DNA of 64,000 nucleotides from CAVUCH01 sp963739995 (GTDB taxonomy: Bacteria > Acidobacteriota > Vicinamibacteria > Vicinamibacterales > JAENWD01): the NCBI GenBank assembly GCA_963739995.1, contig CAVUCH010000005.1, forward strand, positions 62,001-126,000. Direction: 5' to 3'. Positions 18,975 through 26,540 of this stretch are shown piece by piece (positions within the stretch are counted from its first letter, which is position 1; every line of letters starts with the position of its first letter). Below the pieces are notes generated by a model that saw only the letters and a list, made by a program, of their open reading frames with translations, had not been told where the DNA came from and did no database searches. A program made the translations under genes and the position numbers.

Positions 18975-19880
18975 ATGGTGGTGATCCTCTCGGTAACGGT
19001 ATTCCTGGTCGCGACGGCACTCCTCGCCTTCGCGGGTGTTCGCTTGGTCACCGCCCGGGACGTCGATCTCGACCAGCGGCTGCAGGATGTGATCGTTGCG
19101 AATGTTCGTGAAGAGGTGCCTTCGCGCGGAGGGCAGCTGAAAGCCTTCTTCACGAGGCTGGGCGCGCGCGCACCACGGCTGTCGTCCGAGATCGGCAAGG
19201 TCCGCCAGCGCCTCATCGAGGCCGGGTACCGCAACGACGAAGCGCTCACGGTGTTCTACGGCATCCGGTTCAGCGTGGCCATCGTCGTATTTCTGCTGCT
19301 GGCGAGCCCGCTCATCTTCAAGCCAAACATCATGATTGCGCTTGCGGGGAGCCTGCTCGGATACGTCATGCCCGGGATGGCGCTCGCCCGGATGGCGAGG
19401 CGCCGGCAGCATGCCATCCAGCTGTCGCTGGCCGACGCCGTCGACCTGCTCGTGGTCAGCGTCGAAGCCGGTCTCGGCCTCGACCAGGCGCTGCTGCGCG
19501 TCGGCACCGAGCTCGCGGCCACGCACCCGGCATTGTCGGAGGAAATCCGCCTCGCCACGCTGGAGCTCCGCGCCGGCAAAGGCCGGGCGGACGCGCTCAG
19601 GAATCTTGCCAACCGCACCGGGCTCGAGGACATCGGCTCGCTGGCGACAATGCTCATTCAGACCGATAAGTTCGGCACCAGCGTGGCGACGTCGCTGCGG
19701 GTGCACTCCGAGGTGCTGCGCACGAAACGCCGCCAGCGAGCCGAGGAAGCGGCGGCCAAGACGGGAGTCAAGATGGTGTTCCCGCTGGTCTTCTGCATCT
19801 TCCCGGCGATCTTCGTCGTGGCCATCGGCCCGGCGGCCATCGCTTTCGTTCAGGTGCTCATGCCGATGAGTCAGAAGTAG
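18975..19880 (+). CDS. tadC: Tad inner-membrane protein TadC
   Basis: 301 residues with the same GspF-like domain as TadB: two helices near residues 95-135, then LADAVDLLVVSVEAGLGLDQ, LIQTDKFGTSVATSLRVHSE, the KRRQRAEEAAAKTGVKM stretch and closing hydrophobic helices. It starts one base after the tadB stop, consistent with equimolar synthesis of the platform pair. It is the last canonical Tad gene before the AAA ATPase. Confidence 0.94.
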   Translation: MVVILSVTVFLVATALLAFAGVRLVTARDVDLDQRLQDVIVANVREEVPSRGGQLKAFFTRLGARAPRLSSEIGKVRQRLIEAGYRNDEALTVFYGIRFSVAIVVFLLLASPLIFKPNIMIALAGSLLGYVMPGMALARMARRRQHAIQLSLADAVDLLVVSVEAGLGLDQALLRVGTELAATHPALSEEIRLATLELRAGKGRADALRNLANRTGLEDIGSLATMLIQTDKFGTSVATSLRVHSEVLRTKRRQRAEEAAAKTGVKMVFPLVFCIFPAIFVVAIGPAAIAFVQVLMPMSQK

Positions 19881-19923
19881 CCGACTCGAAACGCCGCGTT
19901 CCGCATTCCGAACCGAAGGTGTT

Positions 19924-21321
19924 GTGGTGAGTGAAACAGTTGCTCCGGTGATCGAGCGGCGTGCGCCTGTGCCCGAGGCGCCTGCGACGTTCGAAGCCAC
20001 GGGCCTGACCCTGGAGCAGCTGCGGCAGCTGTTCGTAAAGACGCTCTACACAGGCGAGGCCACGGGACTGGCGCTGGCCGATCGGATGCGGCTGCCGTTC
20101 GCGTTGCTCGAGCAGATCGTGGAGCATGTGCGGCTCGAAAAGCTGGTGGAGGTGCGGGGGTCGTCCGGTGGCGGGAGCGCCGGCTACAAATACGGTCTAA
20201 CGGACCTGGGCCGTGATCGCGGGGCGCAGTACCTCGACGCCAACCAGTACATCGGCCCCGCCCCGGTGCCGCTGGCTCAGTACTGCACGTATGTGCGGCA
20301 CGGGCGCGATACGCGCGGCTTCCTGGATCGTACGCGCCTCGGCGAGGGGTTCACGCATCTGATCGTCGCACCCGACACGCTCGAGCAGCTTGGACCGGCC
20401 GTGAACTCCGGCAAAGCGATCTTCATCTACGGGCCGCCCGGGAACGGCAAGACGGTGCTTGCCGAGGGGGTCGGCCGCGCCTTGGGCGGCGACATGTTCG
20501 TGCCGCACGCCATCGACATCGATGGCCAGGTGATCACGGTGTTCGATCCGGTGAACCACGTCAGGCTCGACGACCCGGTGGACAGCGGGCCCAGCATCAT
20601 CAAGAACGCCCAGCCGGACCGGCGGTGGGTCCGTATCAAGCGGCCCGTGGTCACTGTGGGCGGCGAGCTGACGCTCGAGATGCTCGACCTGAGCTTCAAC
20701 GAGATCTCGAAGTTCTACGAGGCGCCGCTGCAGCTGAAAGCGAACGGCGGCGTGTTCGTGGTGGACGACTTCGGGCGGCAGCGCATCCGTCCGCGCGACC
20801 TCCTCAACCGGTGGATCGTCCCGCTCGAGAGCCGCGTCGACTACCTCACGCTGCACACCGGGAAGAAGTTCGAGCTCCCGTTCGACGTGCTCATCGTGTT
20901 TGCCACGAACCTGAATCCGGAGTCACTCGCCGACGAAGCGTTCCTGCGGCGCATCCCGTACAAAATCTACGCCAAGAACCCGACTCCGGAGGAGTTCTCG
21001 CAGATCTTTGCGCTCAACTGCCGCAAACGAAACCTGGTGTTCGATCCCGTCGTGATCGAGTACCTCGTGCGGCGCTACTACGAGCCTCGGGCGATCGAGA
21101 TGCGCGCATGCCAGCCGCGCGATCTTATCGAGCAGGTCGTCAATCTGTGCCGGTACGACGGCCGGGAGCCGGTGATCAGCCGCGATCTGCTGGACAAGGC
21201 ATGCGCCAGCTACTTTCTCGACGAGCACGTTGCACGCGCGGCGCCGGCACGGCCCCGAAGGCCCGCGCGTCCTCGCGCACCTCGCGCAGCGGCCAAGGAA
21301 GCCGTGGAATGGCCAGCGTGA
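19924..21321 (+). CDS. AAA-type ATPase linked to Tad locus, function unknown
   Basis: 465-residue ATPase with GTG start at 19924 or 19927. Residues 25-110 look like a winged-helix region (LTLEQLRQLFVKTLYTGEAT, then YGLTDLGRDRGAQYL). The ATPase domain has Walker A GPPGNGKTVLAE near residue 170, a Walker B-like GGVFVVDDFGRQRI, sensor LIVFATNLNPESLADEAFLR and an arginine at RRIPYK. The C-terminus is basic and Ala/Pro-rich. It is not a pilus motor of the CpaF type. Position directly after tadC, 43 bases on, suggests an accessory role in pilus assembly or regulation; homologues of this sort are uncharacterised as far as I know. Confidence 0.75.
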   Translation: MVSETVAPVIERRAPVPEAPATFEATGLTLEQLRQLFVKTLYTGEATGLALADRMRLPFALLEQIVEHVRLEKLVEVRGSSGGGSAGYKYGLTDLGRDRGAQYLDANQYIGPAPVPLAQYCTYVRHGRDTRGFLDRTRLGEGFTHLIVAPDTLEQLGPAVNSGKAIFIYGPPGNGKTVLAEGVGRALGGDMFVPHAIDIDGQVITVFDPVNHVRLDDPVDSGPSIIKNAQPDRRWVRIKRPVVTVGGELTLEMLDLSFNEISKFYEAPLQLKANGGVFVVDDFGRQRIRPRDLLNRWIVPLESRVDYLTLHTGKKFELPFDVLIVFATNLNPESLADEAFLRRIPYKIYAKNPTPEEFSQIFALNCRKRNLVFDPVVIEYLVRRYYEPRAIEMRACQPRDLIEQVVNLCRYDGREPVISRDLLDKACASYFLDEHVARAAPARPRRPARPRAPRAAAKEAVEWPA

Positions 21322-21989
21322 GCCCGACCGCCACGTGCGCCGGCGCGCCGGTGGCGCGCCTCGGGCGACGGGCGTGGCCGCGTGTCCAGGAGCGCACCGG
21401 CGAGTTCATCGCGCGTGCGTTCATCAGCAGCCTCTTCGTTGTCCTTGCCACGAGCGTTGCGTCGGAGTTCCTGCGCACCGGGCACGTGACCGGATTGCTG
21501 CTGCTGGTCAGCGAGGCTCTCGTAGTCGTGCTGACCGCCATCAGACGGCCGGCGGCGGTGGTAGACCGTACGTGGCACGCCCGGGCCATCGCCGCCGCCT
21601 CGATCGTCGGTGTGCCGCTCATCCGGCCCGTCGGCGAGGCACTCGTGCCCGATGTGTATACAGCCCTCGCCTGCGGGGTCGGGTTGCTCCTCGTCATCAC
21701 GGGCAAGGTCACGCTCGGTCGCAGCTTCGGGTTGATGCCCGCCCACCGCGGCCTCGTGCATACGGGCATCTACCGCTGGATGCGGCACCCGATCTATGCG
21801 GGATATCTCGTGACCCACGTCGCCTTCCTGGTCGCACATCCCGTGCTGTGGAACGTGCTCCTGCTGGTCGTCAGCGACCTCTCCCTGCTGATCCGCGCGG
21901 TGTACGAGGAACGGACGCTCGCCGGCGATCCCGAGTACGTCGGGTACATGGAGCGCGTGCGGTGGCGTGTTCTCCCAGGCGTGTTCTGA
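21309..21989 (+). CDS. Integral membrane methyltransferase, isoprenylcysteine carboxylmethyltransferase-like
   Basis: 226-residue membrane protein with about five helices and the SAM-binding ICMT/PEMT signature in its C-terminal half: GLVHTGIYRWMRHPIYAGYL and IRAVYEERTLAGDPEYVGYM. It begins inside the end of the ATPase gene (13-base overlap), so the two are translationally coupled. The family methylates prenylcysteine carboxyls or phospholipid amines; the bacterial substrates are mostly unknown. The CpaA here lacks its own methyltransferase domain, so a role on pilins can be imagined but not shown. Confidence 0.8.
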   Translation: MASVSPTATCAGAPVARLGRRAWPRVQERTGEFIARAFISSLFVVLATSVASEFLRTGHVTGLLLLVSEALVVVLTAIRRPAAVVDRTWHARAIAAASIVGVPLIRPVGEALVPDVYTALACGVGLLLVITGKVTLGRSFGLMPAHRGLVHTGIYRWMRHPIYAGYLVTHVAFLVAHPVLWNVLLLVVSDLSLLIRAVYEERTLAGDPEYVGYMERVRWRVLPGVF

Positions 21990-22042
21990 ACGGCTCGCTG
22001 CCGTCACGCGAGCAGCCAAAGAAGCCAGCGAGTTCAGAGGCT

Positions 22043-23302
22043 GTGTTCACCCGGCTGATGACTGCAAAACGGCTCCGCGTCTATGCCTCGGTGCTGGCTG
22101 TCACGCTCTGGTCGGTCTGGTTGATCGATATGAGCGGGGCTGGTGTCGTTGACCGTCTCGGAAAAGTCAAAGGCACGGACTTTCTGCAGTTCTATGTCGC
22201 GGGAACCCTGGTTCGGGACGGTCGTACCGATCTCCTGTACGACGTGCGCGCCAGCTACGCGAGAGCGCAGGCCGTAGCCGGAACTTCACACGAGACGCTG
22301 TTCCTGCCTGTTCAGAGCCCGCAAACGGCGCTCGCGTTCGCCACGGTGGCCGGGTTGCCTTACACCTCGGCGCTGACGATCTGGTTCGCCGTCACTTTTC
22401 TCCTCTACGGTGGGGCCTGCTGGCTCACCTGGAGATCGTGTGCCGCACTGCGCGGTTACCCGGCCGAGACGGCCGTGGGCTGCGCGGCATTTCCGGCCCT
22501 GTACAGCACCGTCCTGCACGGCCAGATTTCCTGTGTTGCGGTGCTCTGCTTCGCGGTGGCCGCAGTCGCACTCTGGCGGGGCCACCGACTGGTTGCAGGC
22601 CTCGCACTGGGTTGTCTCATATTCAAGCCGCACTGGGTGCTTGCGGCTGGCGCCGTGTTCGTCGTAGCGCGCGAAGCGCGCGTGGTCGTCGGCATCGTGG
22701 CAGCAGCCGCCGCCCAGGTTGGAGTCGCGTACGTGCTGATGGGAGCCGGGGTGATGGACGCGTACTTCTCGATGCTCCGCTCCCTCCCGCAGTTCGCGCA
22801 TCTGCTCGAGCCGCGCCCGGGCAACACTTTGAAGGGGTTCTTCTCGGCATTGGTGCCCTGGGAGACGGGCGCTCTGGCGCTCTACGCCGTCGCGACGGTG
22901 GTGACCGTGTGGATAACCGCGGCGCTATGGCGAACGAACGCACGGTTCGAAATCCGGTTCTCTGCGGTGCTGCTCGCCATCGTGCTCATCAGTCCGCACG
23001 CGTTCGAGTACGATCTGATTCTTCTCGCACCTGCCTATCTGCTGCTTGCCAACTGGAGAGCCGGGGCGCGGGACGACGACGGTGGGTCGCCGCTGATGGC
23101 GTGGGCCTCGGCTGCGCTCTTCGTCGCACCGTTGATGACGGGCCTTCCGTCGGTGCTCCGTCTCCAGTTCTCCGTCTCTGCAATGGTGATGATGCTGGTC
23201 AGCCTGTGGCTGATCGCACGCCCTCGGCTGACCCTGAACGGCCAGCGCGAACATCGCGCAATCTCACCGAAGCTGACCGGCTCCCTCGCAACGCCGCCTT
23301 GA
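22043..23302 (+). CDS. GT87-type membrane glycosyltransferase (DUF2029)
   Basis: About 419 residues with 9-11 hydrophobic helices. The early lumenal stretch KGTDFLQFYVAGTLVRDGRT followed by DVRASY and LPVQSPQ matches the DUF2029/GT87 family, whose polyprenyl-phosphate-mannose-dependent members add sugars on the outer membrane face. The acidic-polar DFLQFY segment holds the likely catalytic Asp. A GTG at 22043 has AGAGG just upstream; an ATG at 22058 is the alternative. It closes the pilus-operon run, so it may glycosylate a surface component (inference). Confidence 0.75.
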   Translation: MFTRLMTAKRLRVYASVLAVTLWSVWLIDMSGAGVVDRLGKVKGTDFLQFYVAGTLVRDGRTDLLYDVRASYARAQAVAGTSHETLFLPVQSPQTALAFATVAGLPYTSALTIWFAVTFLLYGGACWLTWRSCAALRGYPAETAVGCAAFPALYSTVLHGQISCVAVLCFAVAAVALWRGHRLVAGLALGCLIFKPHWVLAAGAVFVVAREARVVVGIVAAAAAQVGVAYVLMGAGVMDAYFSMLRSLPQFAHLLEPRPGNTLKGFFSALVPWETGALALYAVATVVTVWITAALWRTNARFEIRFSAVLLAIVLISPHAFEYDLILLAPAYLLLANWRAGARDDDGGSPLMAWASAALFVAPLMTGLPSVLRLQFSVSAMVMMLVSLWLIARPRLTLNGQREHRAISPKLTGSLATPP

Positions 23303-23341
23303 ACCGGCCGCGTGGAGCGGCGCGAAGCCGGCATCTCGGAG

Positions 23342-23878
23342 CTACAGGGCGACGACCGCCCCATTCCACTCCGCCGGCTGCTGATCGGACCGGAACCACC
23401 TGTTCAGATCGACCACGACGCTGTCGCCTTCGCGGCGGACGGCAAAACGATCCATGTTCCGCGTGGCGCGGCCCGAGATGAAGGTGCCGTCCGGCTGGTA
23501 CTTCGACTCGTGTCGGGGGCACTGGAAGCGGACGTCCTGCTGGCGCCAGCGGAGCGCCGTGTTCTCGTGCGGACAGGCGAGCGCAAAGACATACACGCGG
23601 TTCTGATGCCGGACGAGGATCACCTGCGTGTCACGATCAATCGTGACGCCGTCGGTTGCGGGGAGCGGGTATGTACGCTCATCCGGGTTCGCGCCAGTTC
23701 CCGGCCTCTCTCCGATCGAGAGGGCTTCTGCGTCTGGTCCCAGCTCGGACGCGACCGCCGCTGCGAGGGCGGCGGACGAGATCTGCCCCAGGAAGCCGCG
23801 CCGCGAGGTCCGGGTGCAGTCCGCGCAGGCCTGCGGTGAATGCTCGGACAAGACGGTGAGGTTGCGCGTGTTCGCCAT
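23342..23878 (-). CDS. TAT-exported Rieske [2Fe-2S] protein
   Basis: 178 residues with a TAT signal (TSRRGFLGQISSAALAAAVA) and a Rieske domain whose cluster ligands are intact: Cys and His in ALACPHENTALRW, Cys and His in VRFQCPRHESKYQ. It shuttles electrons on the outer face of the membrane. Length fits the isolated Rieske subunit of bc-type complexes, but the partners here are two unusual membrane proteins, not a normal cytochrome b and c1. The ATG at 23878 is favoured by GGAG six bases upstream. It is last in a three-gene operon. Confidence 0.9.
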   Translation of the reverse strand: MANTRNLTVLSEHSPQACADCTRTSRRGFLGQISSAALAAAVASELGPDAEALSIGERPGTGANPDERTYPLPATDGVTIDRDTQVILVRHQNRVYVFALACPHENTALRWRQQDVRFQCPRHESKYQPDGTFISGRATRNMDRFAVRREGDSVVVDLNRWFRSDQQPAEWNGAVVAL

Positions 23879-23892
23879 CTGGCGCTCCATCC

Positions 23893-24390
23893 TCAAGCAG
23901 CCGCCGTCAGCCAGGTGCCCGCGAGCAGTGCGGATAGCCAGAGCACCACGCTTGTCGCCGAGATCATCCGCAGTCGCGCCCAGGCCCGGTCGCGGGTGCT
24001 ACCGGCGGCGGCACGTTCGGTGAGCACCAGCACGGCTCCGTTCATCAGCAGCAATCCGACGATGCCCATCTTGGTCCAGAACAGCCGCGAGCTCAGGTAG
24101 GTCTCGAGATCCGCGGTGGCCATCAGCAGTCCCGTCAGGGCCGTCAGCATGAGCGCCGGAACGACGATCCGGTGAGACGCGCCCGCCAGCGTCAGTGCCG
24201 TGTGGCGCGCCTCCGTGTCCCGGCTCACCGCCGCCAGCAGGTGCCGATCGGCGACCAGCGCGGTGCCGCCGCCCACGAGCACGCCCGCGAGGTGGAGAAA
24301 CCGGACCGTGACCGACACCGCCTGGTGGTCGCTGTAGAACGCAGACCACCAGGTGAGGGCAGCGGACGTGAAGGCGGGTGGGCCCATCAC
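23893..24390 (-). CDS. Four-helix membrane protein of a Rieske-linked operon
   Basis: 165 residues with four predicted membrane helices. Histidines are placed inside or next to helices (VRFLHLAGVLVGGGTALVAD, GASHRIVVPALML), which would allow haem binding, though this is not proven. I do not recognise a named family; a distant resemblance to CopD-like or DUF2214-like four-helix proteins is possible. It abuts the upstream gene (its ATG at 24390 directly precedes that gene's stop region) and overlaps the region just before the Rieske start. Confidence 0.65.
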   Translation of the reverse strand: MMGPPAFTSAALTWWSAFYSDHQAVSVTVRFLHLAGVLVGGGTALVADRHLLAAVSRDTEARHTALTLAGASHRIVVPALMLTALTGLLMATADLETYLSSRLFWTKMGIVGLLLMNGAVLVLTERAAAGSTRDRAWARLRMISATSVVLWLSALLAGTWLTAAA

Positions 24391-25095
24391 CTACCTCGTG
24401 AGCAGCATGAAGACATAGCTGGCGACCGCCACGCCCATGGACGTGAGCGCCACCGCCCGGTGTGTCGACCGGTCGCCGCTGCCATCTTCGCCGGGGGCGA
24501 GCATGGCGGTAGCAAGGAACCCGGCGTCGGCGCCGAGCATCAAGATTCCGTGTGTGAGCCGGCGGCCGCGACGATATGGATCCTTGCGGCCCTCCCACAG
24601 GTTCCAGACGCCCGTCACGGTATTGATCGCGAAGAGCGTGCCGATGCTGCTGCCGACCACGACGTGCGCGGTGTGCTTGCCTTCCGTGGAGTTGGTGTAG
24701 AGGCTGTCGCCGAGCGCGACCTGCGTGACGAAGAGCGGTACCATCGCCAGGCTTGCGTAGACATGGATCTTGCGTCGCGTATAGTACGCCTCGCTGTACT
24801 CGAACGCGACCGGTCGCGGGCGCGGTGCGGGCTGGTCTTGCGCGAGTGCGGGCAGAGTGGCCGGCAGTGTCAGGACGGCGGCGGCGGCCCTGTCAGTCGC
24901 ACCGCTCAGATCGACTCGCCAGCCGGCGCCGGTCACATAGCCGGGCGCCGTCGCCTCTGCGATCAAGCCGGCCGGTGTTGTGCTCACCCCCTGCGGTTCA
25001 CCCGCCGGGCCGGGCGCGTCCTGCGCGAGCACCGGGCAGGGCAGCAGGGCGGCTATCGCCAGGGCCGTGGTGGCAATCGTCGCTCGAACACGCAT
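24391..25095 (-). CDS. Cytochrome-b561-like membrane protein with periplasmic N-terminus
   Basis: 234 residues. A signal peptide (MRVRATIATTALAIAALLPC) is followed by about 90 periplasmic residues and four C-terminal helices. Histidines recur at helix positions typical of b-type haem ligands: RRKIHVYASLAMVPL, KHTAHVVVGSS, RLTHGILMLG and STHRAVAL. GGAGAG precedes the ATG at 25095. As first gene of the operon with the four-helix and Rieske proteins, it may pass electrons between the quinone pool and the Rieske cluster. The family is not one I can name with certainty. Confidence 0.65.
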   Translation of the reverse strand: MRVRATIATTALAIAALLPCPVLAQDAPGPAGEPQGVSTTPAGLIAEATAPGYVTGAGWRVDLSGATDRAAAAVLTLPATLPALAQDQPAPRPRPVAFEYSEAYYTRRKIHVYASLAMVPLFVTQVALGDSLYTNSTEGKHTAHVVVGSSIGTLFAINTVTGVWNLWEGRKDPYRRGRRLTHGILMLGADAGFLATAMLAPGEDGSGDRSTHRAVALTSMGVAVASYVFMLLTR

Positions 25096-25395
25096 GAACA
25101 ACTCTCCTGAATGTGACTGCGCAGCCCATGGCATTCGAGGCAACGCCCATGCCGCGACGCCGGGTGGCTCGTTTGTGTGACCCCACGCTGAGGCGGTGTC
25201 GGAAATCGCCCAGAACAGACGGTCCCCGGCGCATGAGATCCTGGCAAGCGCCTGGCGTTCACGTCAAACGTCGCGCCCGGCGTCTTTCGAGACCTGTAAG
25301 TGCTCTCGATTTGCGACAGGAGGTCGTGAGAGCCGCGGCGAATGGAAACTCTCGACGGCAGGGCAGATGCGGGCGCACACGGGTCGCGTCCCAGC
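25096..25395. other. Intergenic region without recognised gene
   Basis: About 300 bases between the Rieske operon start and the Smr gene end. It should hold the promoter for the Rieske operon on the minus strand. I see no RNA gene, riboswitch or convincing small coding frame in it. Confidence 0.5.
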
Positions 25396-25662
25396 TCATG
25401 GGCCCGAGAGCGTTGCGATCGTGGCGCCGAGGTGCGAGTCGGGCGCGTCGCGGAACTCCACCACGAGCGGGTGGCGTTCGAGCGCGGCCTGCACGATCCC
25501 GCGCTGCACCCCGGTGCCGCGACCGTGCACGAGGCGAACCTCACGAATGCCTGCCGCGTGGGCGGCAGTGACGTACTCCTCGACCACCGACTTTACGTCG
25601 CGTGGATGGAACGCGTGGAGATCGAGCGCCGCCTCGATGGGAAGTCGAACGGGCTCGTCCAC
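25396..25662 (-). CDS. Stand-alone Smr domain protein
   Basis: 88 residues, essentially a single Smr domain like the C-terminus of MutS2: AALDLHAFHPRDVKSVVEEY, then IREVRLVHGRGTGVQRGIV and ALERHPLVVEFRDAP near the end. The DLHxF and HGRGTG motifs form the nuclease site. Stand-alone Smr proteins act on nucleic acids, some on collided ribosomes. The start abuts the queF stop with one base between, so it is translated with queF. Confidence 0.88.
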   Translation of the reverse strand: MDEPVRLPIEAALDLHAFHPRDVKSVVEEYVTAAHAAGIREVRLVHGRGTGVQRGIVQAALERHPLVVEFRDAPDSHLGATIATLSGP

Positions 25663-25663
25663 G

Positions 25664-26014
25664 TCAGCCCTCGCGTTCGTACCGGGCTGTGATGACCGTC
25701 TTGATGCCCCCCCGGGGCGTGAAGTCGCCGACGATCGTCATGCGCTCCGGGGCGCATGCGGCCACGAGCGTGTCGAGAATCTCGTTCGTGACGCTCTCGT
25801 AGAAGATTCCGCGGGTGCGAAAACCGACCAGGTAATACTTCAGTGACTTCAGCTCGATGCAGGTGTCACCGGGCACGTAGGTGATGCGAATCGTGCCAAA
25901 ATCAGGCAGTCCTGTCTTCGGGCAGATCGACGTGAACTCGGGACAGTCAATCGCGATTTCGAACGGGCGGCCCGGCCTGGGATTGGGAAAGGTCTCGAGT
26001 TCGGTACTTGACAT
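25664..26014 (-). CDS. queF: NADPH-dependent 7-cyano-7-deazaguanine reductase QueF
   Basis: Last step of preQ1 formation in queuosine synthesis: reduces the nitrile of preQ0. At 116 residues this is the short, unimodular form. Cys31 in EFTSICPKTGLPDFG is the thioimide nucleophile, with the following Asp in place; the QueF motif ELKSLKYYLVGFR binds NADPH and FYE is present in RGIFYESVTNE. A TAGAAT box lies nine bases before the ATG. Confidence 0.96.
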   Translation of the reverse strand: MSSTELETFPNPRPGRPFEIAIDCPEFTSICPKTGLPDFGTIRITYVPGDTCIELKSLKYYLVGFRTRGIFYESVTNEILDTLVAACAPERMTIVGDFTPRGGIKTVITARYEREG

Positions 26015-26023
26015 CGCCCCGAA

Positions 26024-26029
26024 ATTCTA
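26024..26029 (-). promoter_or_regulatory. -10 box of queF, likely leaderless transcript
   Basis: TAGAAT on the minus strand ends nine bases before the queF ATG, with no Shine-Dalgarno sequence between. Transcription would begin within a few bases of the start codon. Confidence 0.6.
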
Positions 26030-26193
26030 GCATCCACGGGCGAAAAATAACGATTTCCGGCGCCCGCAGCATTGACACTCGCGTGAATCGCGCGCTAGGA
26101 TACGCCGGATTTCGGCAATGGTTCCGCACTGTTCGCTTCGCGCGCGACCTGTCGCGGCTGAACGAAAGCGCGCTAGTAGTCAGGGGGAGGCAC

Positions 26194-26493
26194 ATGGTTG
26201 AAGCCCGCCGCATGGGCAAATCGGAACTCTTCTCGCATTTCGCCGAGCGCTTCGAGATCAAGCGCACGCAGGCACGCGAGTTTTTCGACGAGCTGGCCAC
26301 CCTCGCCGAAAAGGAGCTCAAGCGCTCCAGTGAGTTCACGCTGCCCAACATGGTGAAGCTCGTCGTCCAGAAGCGGAAGGCCCGGATGGGCCGAAACCCC
26401 GCCACCGGCGACGCGATCAAAATCCCGGCGAAGACGGTCGTCAAGGCCCGCATCGCCAAGCCGCTGAAGGACGCCGTCCTGCCGCGGAAGTGA
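26194..26493 (+). CDS. HU/IHF family DNA-binding protein
   Basis: 99 residues of the HU/IHF fold: KSELFSHFAERFEIKRTQAR, FFDELATLAEKELKRSSEFT, and the DNA-binding arm region MGRNPATGDAIKIPAKTVVK. The arm motif RNPxTG is intact. GGGGGAGG lies three bases upstream of the ATG at 26194; an internal ATG six codons later is a less likely start. The basic sequence and context give no further specialisation. It is followed by a strong hairpin. Confidence 0.93.
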   Translation: MVEARRMGKSELFSHFAERFEIKRTQAREFFDELATLAEKELKRSSEFTLPNMVKLVVQKRKARMGRNPATGDAIKIPAKTVVKARIAKPLKDAVLPRK

Positions 26494-26500
26494 CGGTACC

Positions 26501-26531
26501 GTGCGGCCGGGGCATGCAGTCCCGGCCGCAC
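26501..26531. terminator. Perfect hairpin between convergent HU and NtrC-type genes
   Basis: GTGCGGCCGGG (26501-26511) and CCCGGCCGCAC (26521-26531) form an 11-bp perfect stem with a nine-base loop. It lies between two gene ends and could terminate or protect both transcripts. No T tract follows in either direction. Confidence 0.55.
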
Positions 26532-26540
26532 GGGCAAGCG

